Source: Pseudomonas fluorescens (GTDB lineage: Bacteria > Pseudomonadota > Gammaproteobacteria > Pseudomonadales > Pseudomonadaceae). Taken from it: DNA of 64,000 nt. Below are positions 42,441 through 51,673 of the stretch, in pieces. Under the pieces are notes generated by a model. It was given only the letters and a program-made list of their open reading frames with translations, had not been told where the DNA came from and searched no databases. Within the stretch, counting starts at the first letter, position 1. Each line of letters begins with the position of its first letter. A program made the translations under genes and the position numbers. The stretch covers positions 248,668 to 312,667 of the forward strand of contig NZ_LVEJ01000028.1 of assembly GCF_001648775.1 (NCBI RefSeq). Reading direction: 5' to 3'.

Positions 42441-42907
42441 GCCTTGGCCTCCTTCAAATGCGTGGAAGCCTGGCGGATCGCAGTCTTGATCCGGTTGTAA
42501 GTGCCGCAACGGCAAATGTTGCCGACCATGGCTTCTTCGATCTGCTCGTCACTCGGGTTCGGGTTGGTCTTGAGCAACGCGGTGGCCGACATGATCTGCC
42601 CGCCCTGACAGAAACCGCATTGCGCGACAGCGGTGTCGAGCCAGGCTTGCTGGACGATCTGCCCGACCGGATCAGCGTGAAGATTGTCGATGGTGGTAAC
42701 GTTTTGCCCGATCACCGAACCGATCGGCGTGATGCAACTGCGCGCCGGCAAGCCATCGATGTGAATGGTGCAGGCGCCGCACAGGCCCATGCCGCAACCG
42801 AACTTGGTGCCGTTGTAACCGGCGACGTCACGAATCGCCCACAACAGGGGCATGTCTTCAGTGACATCGAGGGGATGGTCTTGACCGTTGAGTTTCAGGG
42901 TAATCAT
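42437..42907 (-). CDS. [2Fe-2S] subunit of Mo-hydroxylase (IorA-like)
   Basis: 156 residues. Plant-type cluster ligands CGMGLCGACTIHIDG near 37-51 with a later Cys in ARSC, and the second all-helical cluster CGFCQGGQ near 98-105 with ICRCGTY near 131. It transfers electrons from the Mo site of the large subunit. No Tat signal of its own, so it would travel with the large subunit. ATG at 42905-42907; a GTG two codons upstream is possible. First gene of the operon. Confidence 0.92.
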   Translation of the reverse strand: MITLKLNGQDHPLDVTEDMPLLWAIRDVAGYNGTKFGCGMGLCGACTIHIDGLPARSCITPIGSVIGQNVTTIDNLHADPVGQIVQQAWLDTAVAQCGFCQGGQIMSATALLKTNPNPSDEQIEEAMVGNICRCGTYNRIKTAIRQASTHLKEAKA

Positions 42908-43087
42908 GGGCACGCCCGCATATTTTTAATGGTTATGGGGTCGAGCAATCTGCCGCCGTTGAATCGGCGGTGGTTCACGCAGATCGACTCAGGCTAATAG
43001 GCTCTCTTGTGCCGACGCGAACGTCTGCACCGGGCCTTTAGTGGAGCAAATGACGGTTATCGTTAGCTCGCCAAGTTAACCCAGCGT

Positions 43088-43119
43088 TAACAAAAAAGCC
43101 CCGCTTAGACAGGGCTTTT
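43088..43119. terminator. Imperfect terminator-like hairpin downstream of murB
   Basis: AAAAAAGCCCCGC ... ACAGGGCTTTT pairs GCCC with GGGC and has A/T tracts on both sides. On the minus strand it follows murB. The rest of the 313-base gap 42908-43220 holds a CCGCCG/CGGCGG hairpin near 42950, a GTTAAC repeat pair near 43074, and the repeat entered next. Confidence 0.55.
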
Positions 43120-43120
43120 C

Positions 43121-43218
43121 AGTTACGAGCTTTTAGCTACAAGCTGCAAGTAAAAGCAGTAGCTGGTTCATGTTGCAGAGATTGTAGCTTGCCGCTCAAA
43201 GCTTGAAGCTCGCAGCTG
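43121..43218. repeat. AGCTTGTAGCTT-type intergenic repeat
   Basis: Contains TTAGCTACAAGCTGCAAG on the left and ATTGTAGCTTGCCGCTC, AAGCTTGAAGCTCGCAGCT on the right, a diffuse set of AGCT-containing inverted repeats. Such sequences recur between Pseudomonas genes; function unknown. Only one copy is in the window. Confidence 0.6.
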
Positions 43219-43220
43219 TT

Positions 43221-44240
43221 TCAATAGCGATTGGGCTCCATTTCCAGGTCGACATTGAAACGTTCAGCAATATCTTTCTGGATGCGTTGCGCGAGGTCGA
43301 GCAGTTGCAGGCCAGTCGCCGCGCCGTAGTTGACCAGCACCAGTGCCTGCATTTTATGCACGCCGGCATCAGCTTCGCGGAAACCCTTCCAGCCCGCGCG
43401 CTCGATCAACCAGCCAGCGGCCAGTTTCATTTGCCCGTCCGCTTGCGCGTAAGCCACCACATCCGGGTGCTGCGCTTTGATCTGCGCGACGATGGCCGCC
43501 GACACCAGCGGATTCTTGAAGAAGCTGCCGGCATTGCCGAGCACCGCCGGATCCGGCAGCTTCTCACTGCGGATGCTGCAGATGGCACGGCTGACGTCGG
43601 TGGGAGTCGGCTGCTCGATACCCTGCTCGGTCAGGCGCTGGCGCACCGGGCCGTATTCCAGATGCAGATGCGCGACGCGATCGAGTTGGAAGCGCACGCG
43701 CAGAATCAACCAACGCCCCGGCTGCTGTTTGAACAGGCTGTCGCGGTAGGCGAAATTACATTCTTCCAGAGTGAAATCACGTAGCTCGCCGGTCTGGCGA
43801 TCCAGCGCGGTCAGCCCGGCGAACACATCCTTGATCTCGACCCCGTAGGCACCGATGTTCTGCATCGGCGCCGCGCCGACAGTGCCAGGGATCAGACTGA
43901 GGTTTTCCAGCCCGGAAAAGCCCAGCGCCAGCGTGTGCTGCACAAACGGGTGCCAAGGTTCGCCGGCTTCAGCCTCGATCACTACGCGGCTGCCGTCATC
44001 ACTGAGCACGCGAATGCCACGGGTGGCCATGCGCAACACCAGCGCCGCAATGTCGGCCGTCAGCAGCAAGTTGCTGCCACCGCCAATCACCAGCAACGGC
44101 ACGTCGTGGGCCGTGGCATAGCTCAGCGCTTCGCGGACATCGGCATCGCTATGGGCTTCGGCGAACAGTTGCGCGCGCACATCCACGCCGAAACTGTTGA
44201 ACGCTTTCAGGGAAACCTGCGGGTGCACCTGCAAACTCAT
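43221..44240 (-). CDS. murB: UDP-N-acetylenolpyruvoylglucosamine reductase
   Basis: 339 residues. LNSFGVDV-like N-terminus (KAFNSFGVDV), FAD-binding LLVIGGGSNLLLT near residue 50, YGVEIKDV, and catalytic Ser in GNAGSFFKNP near residue 235; the C-terminal Glu occurs in AAGWLIERAG-to-end region. Length is of the type I (E. coli-like) MurB. Reduces the enolpyruvyl group to make UDP-MurNAc. Start overlaps the ptpA stop by 4 bases (ATGA). Confidence 0.95.
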   Translation of the reverse strand: MSLQVHPQVSLKAFNSFGVDVRAQLFAEAHSDADVREALSYATAHDVPLLVIGGGSNLLLTADIAALVLRMATRGIRVLSDDGSRVVIEAEAGEPWHPFVQHTLALGFSGLENLSLIPGTVGAAPMQNIGAYGVEIKDVFAGLTALDRQTGELRDFTLEECNFAYRDSLFKQQPGRWLILRVRFQLDRVAHLHLEYGPVRQRLTEQGIEQPTPTDVSRAICSIRSEKLPDPAVLGNAGSFFKNPLVSAAIVAQIKAQHPDVVAYAQADGQMKLAAGWLIERAGWKGFREADAGVHKMQALVLVNYGAATGLQLLDLAQRIQKDIAERFNVDLEMEPNRY

Positions 44241-44701
44241 AACCGGCCCTTCACTTCGATCAACAATTGGTCACAAGCTGCTTCGATCAGATCCAGCACC
44301 TGCTCGAAACCCTGATCGCCGTCGTAATACGGATCCGGTACTTCATCGACCAACCCGGCATAGCGGCGCAGAAACAGGTCCAGTTCGGCTTTGCCGGTGG
44401 ACGGTTGCAACGCCTTGAGGTTGCGCAGGTTGCTGTTGTCCATCGCCAGGATCAAGTCGTAACTGGCGAAATCGGCGCGGCTGACTTGCTGCGCACGTTG
44501 TGCCGACAAGTCATAACCGCGCACCTTGGCGGCGGCCTGGCTGCGCTTGTCCGGCGGGTTGCCGACGTGCCAGTCACCGGTGCCGGCGGAGGCCACTTCG
44601 ACCTGATCCGCCAGCCCTGCGGCGCGCAATTTGTGGCGCAACACGCCTTCGGCCGTGGGCGAACGGCAAATGTTGCCCAGGCACACAAACATAACGCGCA
44701 T
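44237..44701 (-). CDS. ptpA: Low-molecular-weight protein tyrosine phosphatase
   Basis: 154 residues. P-loop VCLGNICRSP at 6-15 (Cys7, Arg13) and the general acid Asp in DPYYDG near residue 122. LMW-PTPs act on phosphotyrosine proteins. Its place between kdsB and murB is conserved in Pseudomonas; overlaps of 1 and 4 bases show coupling. Confidence 0.94.
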   Translation of the reverse strand: MRVMFVCLGNICRSPTAEGVLRHKLRAAGLADQVEVASAGTGDWHVGNPPDKRSQAAAKVRGYDLSAQRAQQVSRADFASYDLILAMDNSNLRNLKALQPSTGKAELDLFLRRYAGLVDEVPDPYYDGDQGFEQVLDLIEAACDQLLIEVKGRL

Positions 44702-45465
44702 CAGGCCCCCAGCAGGCGACGAACGCGCTCGAGGTCTTCAACGGTGTCGACGCCGGTGGGCGGTGCGATCAGCGCGTCAGCCACGTGAATTCGCACGCCG
44801 TGCCAGAGGGCACGCAATTGCTCGAGTGATTCAGTGTTTTCCAGCCAGCACGGGCCCCAGTTGACGAAGTCCTGAAGGAACCCGGCGCGGTAGGCATAAA
44901 TGCCGATATGGCGACGGTACGGCACGCCTTCGGGCAATTGCTCGCGGCTCTTGGCGAAGGCATCGCGCGCCCACGGCAGGGTTGCGCGGCTGAAGGTCAG
45001 CGCCAGACCGTTGAGGTCGCTGACGACTTTGACCACGTTCGGATTGAACAGGGTTTCGACGTCCTCGATCGGCTCGGCCAACGTGGCCATGCGCGCTTCG
45101 GTGTGAGCGGCCAGATTGGCGGCCACCTGATCGATCACGCTCGGCGGAATCAGCGGCTCGTCACCCTGCACGTTGACCACGATCGCGTCGGGCTCAAGGC
45201 CCAGTTTCGCTGCGACTTCAGCCAGACGATCGGTGCCGGAATTGTGATCTTCACGGGTCAGCACCACTTCGGCGCCGAAGGCCTTGCAGGCCTCGACGAT
45301 GCGCGCATCGTCAGTCGCGACCACGACGCGGGTCGCGCTGCTTTTGCTCGCCTGTTCCCAGACGTGCTGAATCATCGGCTTGCCGGCGATGTCCAGCAAC
45401 GGTTTGCCCGGCAGGCGGGTCGAGGCGAAACGCGACGGGATGACAACGGTGAAGGCAGTGGTCAT
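44701..45465 (-). CDS. kdsB: 3-deoxy-manno-octulosonate cytidylyltransferase
   Basis: 254 residues. VVIPSRFASTRLPGKPL at 8-24 (nucleotide loop), NVQGDEPLI near 98, and RHIGIYAYR near 185 are KdsB signatures. It makes CMP-Kdo for lipid A/LPS. ATG overlaps the UPF0434 gene stop by 4 bases. Confidence 0.96.
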   Translation of the reverse strand: MTTAFTVVIPSRFASTRLPGKPLLDIAGKPMIQHVWEQASKSSATRVVVATDDARIVEACKAFGAEVVLTREDHNSGTDRLAEVAAKLGLEPDAIVVNVQGDEPLIPPSVIDQVAANLAAHTEARMATLAEPIEDVETLFNPNVVKVVSDLNGLALTFSRATLPWARDAFAKSREQLPEGVPYRRHIGIYAYRAGFLQDFVNWGPCWLENTESLEQLRALWHGVRIHVADALIAPPTGVDTVEDLERVRRLLGA

Positions 45466-45647
45466 TTATCCAGACGCTCGTCGGTGGTCAGGGTGCGCGC
45501 TTCGCTTTCGAGCATCACCGGGATGCCGTCGCGGATCGGGTAGGCCAGACCGGCGCCCTTGCTGATCAGTTCGGTCTTGTCGGCGCTGAGCTTGAGCGGG
45601 CCTTTGCAGATCGGGCACGCGAGGATGTCGAGCAATTTGGTGTCCAT
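45462..45647 (-). CDS. UPF0434/Trm112-like protein (YcaR)
   Basis: 61 residues. MDTKLLDILACPICKGPL ... YPIRDGIPVML is the classical pattern; a CPxC pair is present but the second zinc pair of Trm112 is not. It lies in the lpxK-ycaR-kdsB order also found in E. coli. Start ATG at 45645-45647 (AGGGA upstream) preferred over ATG two codons earlier. Confidence 0.93.
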   Translation of the reverse strand: MDTKLLDILACPICKGPLKLSADKTELISKGAGLAYPIRDGIPVMLESEARTLTTDERLDK

Positions 45648-45669
45648 GAACATTCCCTGGATAAAAGAG

Positions 45670-46680
45670 TTAAGGCAAAAGCCGATCGGGCAACAGGCGC
45701 ATCAGCTGAGTGTCGAACCAGGCCACGAAGGCCGGCGACGGCACGGCATCGACCGCCAGATACCACCAGTCGGCAGCAGCGAAGGCACGGCACTTCACCG
45801 CGTCCTTTTCGGTCATCACCAACGGCAATGACGGTGTGAAATTCAAGGCTTGCACGCTGTATTCGGCGTGGTCGGCAAACGCATGGGGCACTGGCCGCCA
45901 GTCTAGCGCTTCGAGGGTATTGAAGAAACGTTGCGGATTGCCGATCCCGGCGACCGCGTGCACGCTCTGACCGGGCGGAAAATGATCGAGCGTTTTGCGC
46001 TCGCCGCTGCGCAAGTTGACCAGCGCCGTCGGTTGCAGGCGGAAAGCGAAACCGTCGTCGCGATCCTCGCTGGCACCATTGAATAGCACGCCATCGACGC
46101 TTTGCAGGCGCTCGATCGGCTCGCGCAACGGCCCGGCCGGCAGGCAACGTTTATTGCCAAGGCCACGGGCGGCATCGATCAGCACCAGCTCCAGATCCCG
46201 CGCCAGACGATAGTGCTGCATGCCGTCATCGGAAAGAATCAGATCCAGTGGTTCACTGGCGAGCAAGGCTTTGACCGCGGCGCTGCGATCGGGATCGATC
46301 ATCAATGGCACGCCGGTGCGCTGGACGATCAGCAACGGCTCGTCACCGGCGATGTCAGCGCTTTGCTCGGCTTCAACGCGCCACGGCAATTGGGGCGGCT
46401 TGGCACCGTAACCCCGACTGACCACACCAACGCGCAATCCGCTGCGCCGGCAATGTTCGATCAGCCAGAGAATCATCGGCGTCTTGCCGGTACCACCGAC
46501 GGTGATATTGCCGACCACGATCAACGGCACCGGCGGTTGATAGATCTCGCCCTCGCCGTCGAGAAAACGCTGACGTTTGTTGACCACCACGCGGCGGTAC
46601 AACATTTCCAAAGGTCGCAACAGCGTCAGGGCCGGGTGCCCCTGATACCACGCGGCGAGCAAGCGATCGGACAGGCTCAT
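45670..46680 (-). CDS. lpxK: Tetraacyldisaccharide 4'-kinase
   Basis: 336 residues. N-terminal hydrophobic membrane-associated stretch, P-loop VGNITVGGTGKTPMILWL near 57-74, and SDDGMQHYRL near 150 (Walker B-like). Adds the 4'-phosphate to lipid A precursor. Start overlaps the exbD stop by one base. Confidence 0.95.
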   Translation of the reverse strand: MSLSDRLLAAWYQGHPALTLLRPLEMLYRRVVVNKRQRFLDGEGEIYQPPVPLIVVGNITVGGTGKTPMILWLIEHCRRSGLRVGVVSRGYGAKPPQLPWRVEAEQSADIAGDEPLLIVQRTGVPLMIDPDRSAAVKALLASEPLDLILSDDGMQHYRLARDLELVLIDAARGLGNKRCLPAGPLREPIERLQSVDGVLFNGASEDRDDGFAFRLQPTALVNLRSGERKTLDHFPPGQSVHAVAGIGNPQRFFNTLEALDWRPVPHAFADHAEYSVQALNFTPSLPLVMTEKDAVKCRAFAAADWWYLAVDAVPSPAFVAWFDTQLMRLLPDRLLP

Positions 46681-47108
46681 CAGGATTTGGGCGCCGCCTC
46701 GACCGTGGTCATGCGCAGATGGCTGAAACCGAGCTTGCCGGCCGCGTCCATGGCGGTGATCACGGATTGATGCTGAGTCTTGCCGTCGGCACTGATCGAC
46801 AACGGCATGTTGGTGTCACCGTTGGACTCTTTCTGCATCGCTTCCATCAGCGTCGCCAGGTCGTTTTTCGGCAGAATCTTGTTGTTCACCGAAAACACGC
46901 CTTCAGCGCTGATGGCCACGTCGATCTGCTTGAGCTGCTGATCTTCGGCCGGCGAGCCGCTGACCGCTTCCGGCAGATCGACGCGCAACTGGGTTTCGCG
47001 GGTAAACGTGGTGGTCACGACGAAAAACAGCAACAGAATGAACACCACGTCGATCAGTGACGCGAGGTTGATGTCGATGGTTTCCCGTGGTTTGCGACGG
47101 AATTTCAC
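46680..47108 (-). CDS. exbD: ExbD/TolR-family transport protein
   Basis: 142 residues. One membrane segment near residues 16-36 with the proton-path Asp in NLASLIDVVFILLLFF (Asp20), then a periplasmic domain. Partner of the ExbB protein below; energises TonB-type or related uptake. Overlaps exbB by 4 bases. The exbBD pair upstream of lpxK is the Pseudomonas arrangement, distinct from the tonB-linked exbBD. Confidence 0.93.
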   Translation of the reverse strand: MKFRRKPRETIDINLASLIDVVFILLLFFVVTTTFTRETQLRVDLPEAVSGSPAEDQQLKQIDVAISAEGVFSVNNKILPKNDLATLMEAMQKESNGDTNMPLSISADGKTQHQSVITAMDAAGKLGFSHLRMTTVEAAPKS

Positions 47109-47740
47109 GCGCGGCCCTCGGCCAGATCGACGTCACGGTCGCCCTGCACCACTTCAACCAGTTTGATCGCTTCCTGTTCCATGCCGACCACCAGTTCATC
47201 GATACGGCGTTGCAGGAACCGGTGGAAGAACACCGCCGGAATACCGACCATCAGGCCTGCCGCCGTGGTGATCAGCGCTTTCGAGATACCACCGGCCAAA
47301 ACCGAGGCATTGGTGGTCATGCCGGAACCGGTGAACGCGCTGAAAATATCGATCATGCCCAGCACCGTACCCAGCAGGCCGAGCAGCGGCGACATCGCCG
47401 CGATGGTGCCCAGCGCGTTAACGTAGCGCTCGAGCTCGTGGATGACCCGGGCGGCGGCCTCTTCGATGCACTCTTTCATGATCTCGCGACCATGCTTGGA
47501 GTTGGCCAGGCCGGCGGCGAGGATTTCCCCCAGCGGCGAATTGGCGCGCAATTCCTTGAGTTTTTCTTTATTGAGCTGTTTGTCCTTGATCCAGACCCAG
47601 ACCTGGCCCAGCAGATGCTCGGGGGTGACGCGACTGGCGCGCAGGGTCCACAGGCGCTCGGCGACGATCGCCATGGCCGCGATGGAACTCAGAATGATCG
47701 GCAACATCATCCAGCCGCCGGATTTGACCAATTCCCACAC
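47105..47740 (-). CDS. exbB: ExbB/TolQ-family proton channel protein
   Basis: 211 residues, three membrane segments. GTIAAMSPLLGLLGTVLGMI and KALITTAAGLMVGIPA are MotA/TolQ/ExbB signatures. I chose GTG at 47738-47740 (VWELVKSGGWMM) with GAGGGGAC upstream; this gives the known length, and the longer frame is not coding-like. Confidence 0.92.
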   Translation of the reverse strand: MWELVKSGGWMMLPIILSSIAAMAIVAERLWTLRASRVTPEHLLGQVWVWIKDKQLNKEKLKELRANSPLGEILAAGLANSKHGREIMKECIEEAAARVIHELERYVNALGTIAAMSPLLGLLGTVLGMIDIFSAFTGSGMTTNASVLAGGISKALITTAAGLMVGIPAVFFHRFLQRRIDELVVGMEQEAIKLVEVVQGDRDVDLAEGRA

Positions 47741-47840
47741 AGTGACAGTCCCCTCGAAAAAGTGCGCCACTTTACCATACCGATTGACGATTAAGACCCG
47801 CTGCCCCGACGACCGTGATGCCCTGTTCGCCATGTCCCGA

Positions 47841-50075
47841 TCAGCGGGGCAAAGCGGGCGGATCGCGCCAGAAGCGGCGCTGCTGCCGCATCGTCCGCGG
47901 TGGTTTGAAGCGGCCCAGTTGCAGATGAATGGCGCCCTGCTCGGCGCTGTCGTAAATGCGCAGGCCGTGTTTGCGATACCGCGCCAGTACGGTCGGATGC
48001 GGGTGGCCGAACGAATTGCCCTGCCCACGGGAAATCAACACGGCCTCAGGCTGCAACACCTTGAGCAGCGCCATTGACGATGAACTGCGGCTGCCATGAT
48101 GGGGCGATTGCAGCCATTGCGTCGGAACTGCCAATGGACTGTCGAGCAGCACGCGTTCGGCGTGGGTGTCGATATCGCCGGTCAACAGCAGGCGCTCGCC
48201 ATTGGCCTCGATCTGCAACACGCAGGAACGCTGATTGCTCTCGTGGGCGTGCGCCCACTGCCAGAGCTGAAAACTGACGCCGTCCCACTCCCACTGCCGA
48301 CCACTTTCGCAGGCTTCGGCGCGCAACTGCGCGGGCAATCCCGCCGGGTCGCCGCTGATCACCTGATCGACAGTCATACCACGGGCTATCGCCAAAGCGC
48401 CGCCGGCGTGGTCGGCGTCGGCATGACTGAGCAACATCAGATCGAGTTTTTCCACGCGCAGTTTGCGCAGCGCTGGCAACACCACACGCTCACCCAGATC
48501 AAAATCACCGAAACGCGGGCCGGCGTCGTAGAGCAACGTGTGATGGCGAGTGCGGATCAGGATCGCCAAACCTTGGCCGACATCGAGCTGCCAGACGTCG
48601 GCCAGGCCTTCGTTCAGCCGTTCTCGTGGTGGCACCAGCAAAATCAGCAGCAACGGCCAACCCAGCGGGCGCAACGGCACGCCGCTCGGCAGCAGCAACA
48701 ACACGGCACCGAGACTGCCGAGGAACCACACCCAGCCGGCGACTGATGGCGCAATCCACGCCGGCCATTGCCCGGCAATCACGGCCAGACCGCGAAACAG
48801 CCAATCGATCAATCCACCGGCCAGCCACAACAGTCCTTCGCCAACATAGGGCACTGGCAGCAACAACGTCCCCAGCAAGGCCGGCGGCAGCACCACGAGA
48901 CTGACCCAAGGCACCGCGAGCAGATTCGCCAACGGCCCGCTGAGACTGATCGGCAAGTTCAGCGCCAGCAACACCGGGCACAAACCGAGCGCGATCAGCC
49001 ACTGCGCGCGCGTCCATGTCTGCCACCAACGCCATGCGCCCAAGCGACCGCCAAAGGTGAAGATCAGCACCGCCACCGCCGCAAAGGACAACCACAAACC
49101 CGGGCGCAGACTGGCGAGCGGATCCAGCAACAACACACCGTTCAATGCCAACAACAGAGGCCACCAGGCGCCCAGATGGCGAAAGCGCAGACGCCATAAC
49201 AGCACCAGCGCGACCATCACGCAGGCGCGCTGCACCGGCACATCGAACCCGGCCAAGAACCCATAACCGAGCGCCGCCGCGAACGCCAGGCCACAGGCCC
49301 ATGGCAGCCACGGCCAACGCAGTGGCCACACGCCAAATCGTGCCAATCCCGCGACCAGCAGATACATCACCGCCGCCAGCAAACCGATGTGCTGGCCGGA
49401 AATCACCAGCAAATGCACGGTGCCGGTGTCCTGCAAAATCTGCCAATCCTCGCGACTGAGCCCCGAGCCATCACCCAGCACCAGCGCCGCCAACGCACCG
49501 GCCCGGCCCTGTGCATCAACCGCCAGCAGACGCTGACGAATGCTGTCGCGCCAGGCCCAGCGTGCTGCGCTCAGACGCTGGCCATCCTTGATCGTGCCGG
49601 TCGCGCCGATGCGCTGTGCCAGTAGCCATGCTTCGTAATCGAAGGCGTCCGGATTGAGCAGTCCTCCGGGACGTTTCAACTTTACCGCCAGACGCCAGCG
49701 CTCACCGCTGCTGACCGGCGGCCCGGCATACCAGGCCAAACGCAGCAGCGACGGCAGTTTTTCGTGACGCGAGTGCGCATCGGCCAGTTCGAAACGCACC
49801 ACGCCGTCACTGTTTTGCGGCAACCCGACCACCCGGCCTTCGACCCAACGGGTTTCGCCGTCCAGCTGCGGCGAGAGCCGATCATTCAACGCCCATTGCG
49901 CGCAGACACAGGCCCACGTGAAGCCGAACAGGAAACACGCCAATGGATAGCTGCGAAACGGCAGCAACATCAGCCCCACCACCGGCAGCAGCACCAGTAA
50001 CCCGACCGGCGGTAAGGCCGGTATAAAAACCGCTGCCAGCAGACCGACTGCCAGCGCCAACATCCCTGTGCGCAT
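47841..50075 (-). CDS. comEC: DNA internalization protein ComEC/Rec2
   Basis: 744 residues. N-terminal DUF4131 with membrane segments, central competence domain (LLVISGQHIGLLAAVMY, the multi-TM channel region), and a C-terminal metallo-beta-lactamase domain beginning WQLDVGQGLAILI with LLSHADADHAGG as the HxDxDH metal motif. It conducts single-stranded DNA across the inner membrane during transformation. ATG at 50073-50075 has AAGGACGG upstream. Confidence 0.94.
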   Translation of the reverse strand: MRTGMLALAVGLLAAVFIPALPPVGLLVLLPVVGLMLLPFRSYPLACFLFGFTWACVCAQWALNDRLSPQLDGETRWVEGRVVGLPQNSDGVVRFELADAHSRHEKLPSLLRLAWYAGPPVSSGERWRLAVKLKRPGGLLNPDAFDYEAWLLAQRIGATGTIKDGQRLSAARWAWRDSIRQRLLAVDAQGRAGALAALVLGDGSGLSREDWQILQDTGTVHLLVISGQHIGLLAAVMYLLVAGLARFGVWPLRWPWLPWACGLAFAAALGYGFLAGFDVPVQRACVMVALVLLWRLRFRHLGAWWPLLLALNGVLLLDPLASLRPGLWLSFAAVAVLIFTFGGRLGAWRWWQTWTRAQWLIALGLCPVLLALNLPISLSGPLANLLAVPWVSLVVLPPALLGTLLLPVPYVGEGLLWLAGGLIDWLFRGLAVIAGQWPAWIAPSVAGWVWFLGSLGAVLLLLPSGVPLRPLGWPLLLILLVPPRERLNEGLADVWQLDVGQGLAILIRTRHHTLLYDAGPRFGDFDLGERVVLPALRKLRVEKLDLMLLSHADADHAGGALAIARGMTVDQVISGDPAGLPAQLRAEACESGRQWEWDGVSFQLWQWAHAHESNQRSCVLQIEANGERLLLTGDIDTHAERVLLDSPLAVPTQWLQSPHHGSRSSSSMALLKVLQPEAVLISRGQGNSFGHPHPTVLARYRKHGLRIYDSAEQGAIHLQLGRFKPPRTMRQQRRFWRDPPALPR

Positions 50076-50227
50076 AAGCCCGTCCTTGCATAAGCCCATC
50101 CTTGAGAGTCCCACACTTAGGCATAGCGGCTGTCGGTTACACGCGTCGTCAACAATTGTCACAAAGTCTGAATGGGCGCTTCGTAGAATCCAGACATACT
50201 TGCCGCCTTAACCGACCGAGAAGCCTT

Positions 50228-50746
50228 ATGCCCCGGCGCTTATTCAAACGTTACATGCCCGACCCGACGAGCATCAGGGAACACAAATCCTTACGCTTTC
50301 TCGGCAAGTTGCTGCATGACCCGAACCTCTGGCACCTCAATCGCCACTCGGTCGCCCGGGCGATGGCGGTTGGTCTGTTCGCCGCGTTCCTGCCGATTCC
50401 GGCGCAGATGCTGGTGGCCGCCGCCCTCGCCGTCACGGTGCGGGGCAACATGCCGATTGCTGTCAGTCTGGTCTGGCTGACCAATCCGATCACCATGCCG
50501 GCGGTGTTCTTCTGCACGTATCAGGCTGGGGCGTGGTTGATGGATGTGCCCGCACGGCATCTGCCGGATGAGCTGACCTGGGAGTGGATCAGTGGCGAGT
50601 TGTCGACCTTGTGGCAACCGTTTTTGCTGGGTTCGGTGGTGGTCGGGCTGGTGCTCGGCGCCCTCGCCTACTTCATTGTGATGATGTATTGGCGCTGGTG
50701 GGTGGCGCGGCAATGGGCGCGGCGCAAGAAAAGCCGCATGCGTTGA
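50228..50746 (+). CDS. DUF2062-family membrane protein
   Basis: 172 residues. SVARAMAVGLFAAFLPIPAQM and NMPIAVSLVWLTNPITMP are the DUF2062 signatures; three or so membrane segments and a basic C-terminus. Often next to comEC and the ABC pair below in Pseudomonas. Function unknown. ATG at 50228; ends at a terminator. Confidence 0.9.
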   Translation: MPRRLFKRYMPDPTSIREHKSLRFLGKLLHDPNLWHLNRHSVARAMAVGLFAAFLPIPAQMLVAAALAVTVRGNMPIAVSLVWLTNPITMPAVFFCTYQAGAWLMDVPARHLPDELTWEWISGELSTLWQPFLLGSVVVGLVLGALAYFIVMMYWRWWVARQWARRKKSRMR

Positions 50747-50750
50747 ATGC

Positions 50751-50780
50751 AAAACGGCCTCCGCAGTGGGAGGCCGTTTT
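50751..50780. terminator. Terminator after the DUF2062 gene
   Basis: AAAACGGCCTCC - GCAGTG - GGAGGCCGTTTT, 5 bases after the stop codon; symmetrical. Confidence 0.88.
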
Positions 50781-50797
50781 GATTTGTGGCGTCTGCA

Positions 50798-50873
50798 TTC
50801 GCGAGCAAGCTCGCTCCCACCCTGGATCTTTGTTGTGCCGGAAATCCCCTGTGGGAGCGAGCTTGCTCGCGAA
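50798..50873. repeat. REPIN (T subtype)
   Basis: TTCGCGAGCAAGCTCGCTCC on the left and TGTGGGAGCGAGCTTGCTCG on the right, both with the GAGCTTGCTC core, between convergent genes. Confidence 0.92.
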
Positions 50874-50893
50874 GCCGTCGACTCGGTCTTAAG

Positions 50894-51673
50894 TCAGGTC
50901 CGCATCCCGCGCCCACTCACCAGCAACCGCGCGCAACCGAGGTACAGCACAACGGTCGCCACCAGCATGAAGGTGATTGCAATGCCGATCTTGATATCCG
51001 AGACGCCGAGAATGCCGTAGCGGAAGGCGTTGACCATGTGCAGCACCGGGTTGGCCAGCGACACGGTCTGCCAGAAAGGCGGCAGCAGGGTAATCGAGTA
51101 AAACACGCCACCCAGATAGGTCAGCGGCGTCAGCACGAACGTCGGGATGATCGAAATATCATCGAAGTTGCGCGCAAACACGGCGTTGATGAAGCCCAGC
51201 AGCGAGAAGATTGTCGCCGTCAGCACCACGACCAGAATGGTCACACCGAGGTGATGCACCTGCAAATCGGTGAAGAACAGCGACAAGATCGTCACGATCA
51301 CGCCCACCATCAGACCACGCAACACACCACCGATGGTGAAGCCGATCAGGATCGTATGCGGCGACACCGGCGACACCATCAGCTCCTCGATGGAGCGCTG
51401 GAACTTGCTGCCGAAGAAGCTCGATACCACGTTGCCATAGGAGTTGGTGATCACCGACATCATGATCAGCCCCGGCACGATGTACTCCATGTAAGTGAAG
51501 CCACCCATATCACCGATCTGCCGACCGATCAGGTTACCGAAGATCACAAAATACAGAACCATGGTGATTGCCGGCGGCAGCAGCGTTTGCGGCCAGATCC
51601 GCGTGAAGCGTTTGACCTCGCGGTAAACAATGGTCTGCAGGGCGACGAGGTTGGGACGGAATTCGGAACTCAT
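50894..51673 (-). CDS. ABC-2 type transporter permease
   Basis: 259 residues with six hydrophobic segments. LVALQTIVYREVKRF at the N-terminus, GSKFQRSIEELMVSPVSPHTIL in the middle and GGVFYSITLLPPFWQ near 195 are ABC-2/YadH-type features. It pairs with the ATPase 4 bases overlapping upstream as an exporter; substrate unknown (YadGH-like). Confidence 0.92.
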   Translation of the reverse strand: MSSEFRPNLVALQTIVYREVKRFTRIWPQTLLPPAITMVLYFVIFGNLIGRQIGDMGGFTYMEYIVPGLIMMSVITNSYGNVVSSFFGSKFQRSIEELMVSPVSPHTILIGFTIGGVLRGLMVGVIVTILSLFFTDLQVHHLGVTILVVVLTATIFSLLGFINAVFARNFDDISIIPTFVLTPLTYLGGVFYSITLLPPFWQTVSLANPVLHMVNAFRYGILGVSDIKIGIAITFMLVATVVLYLGCARLLVSGRGMRT

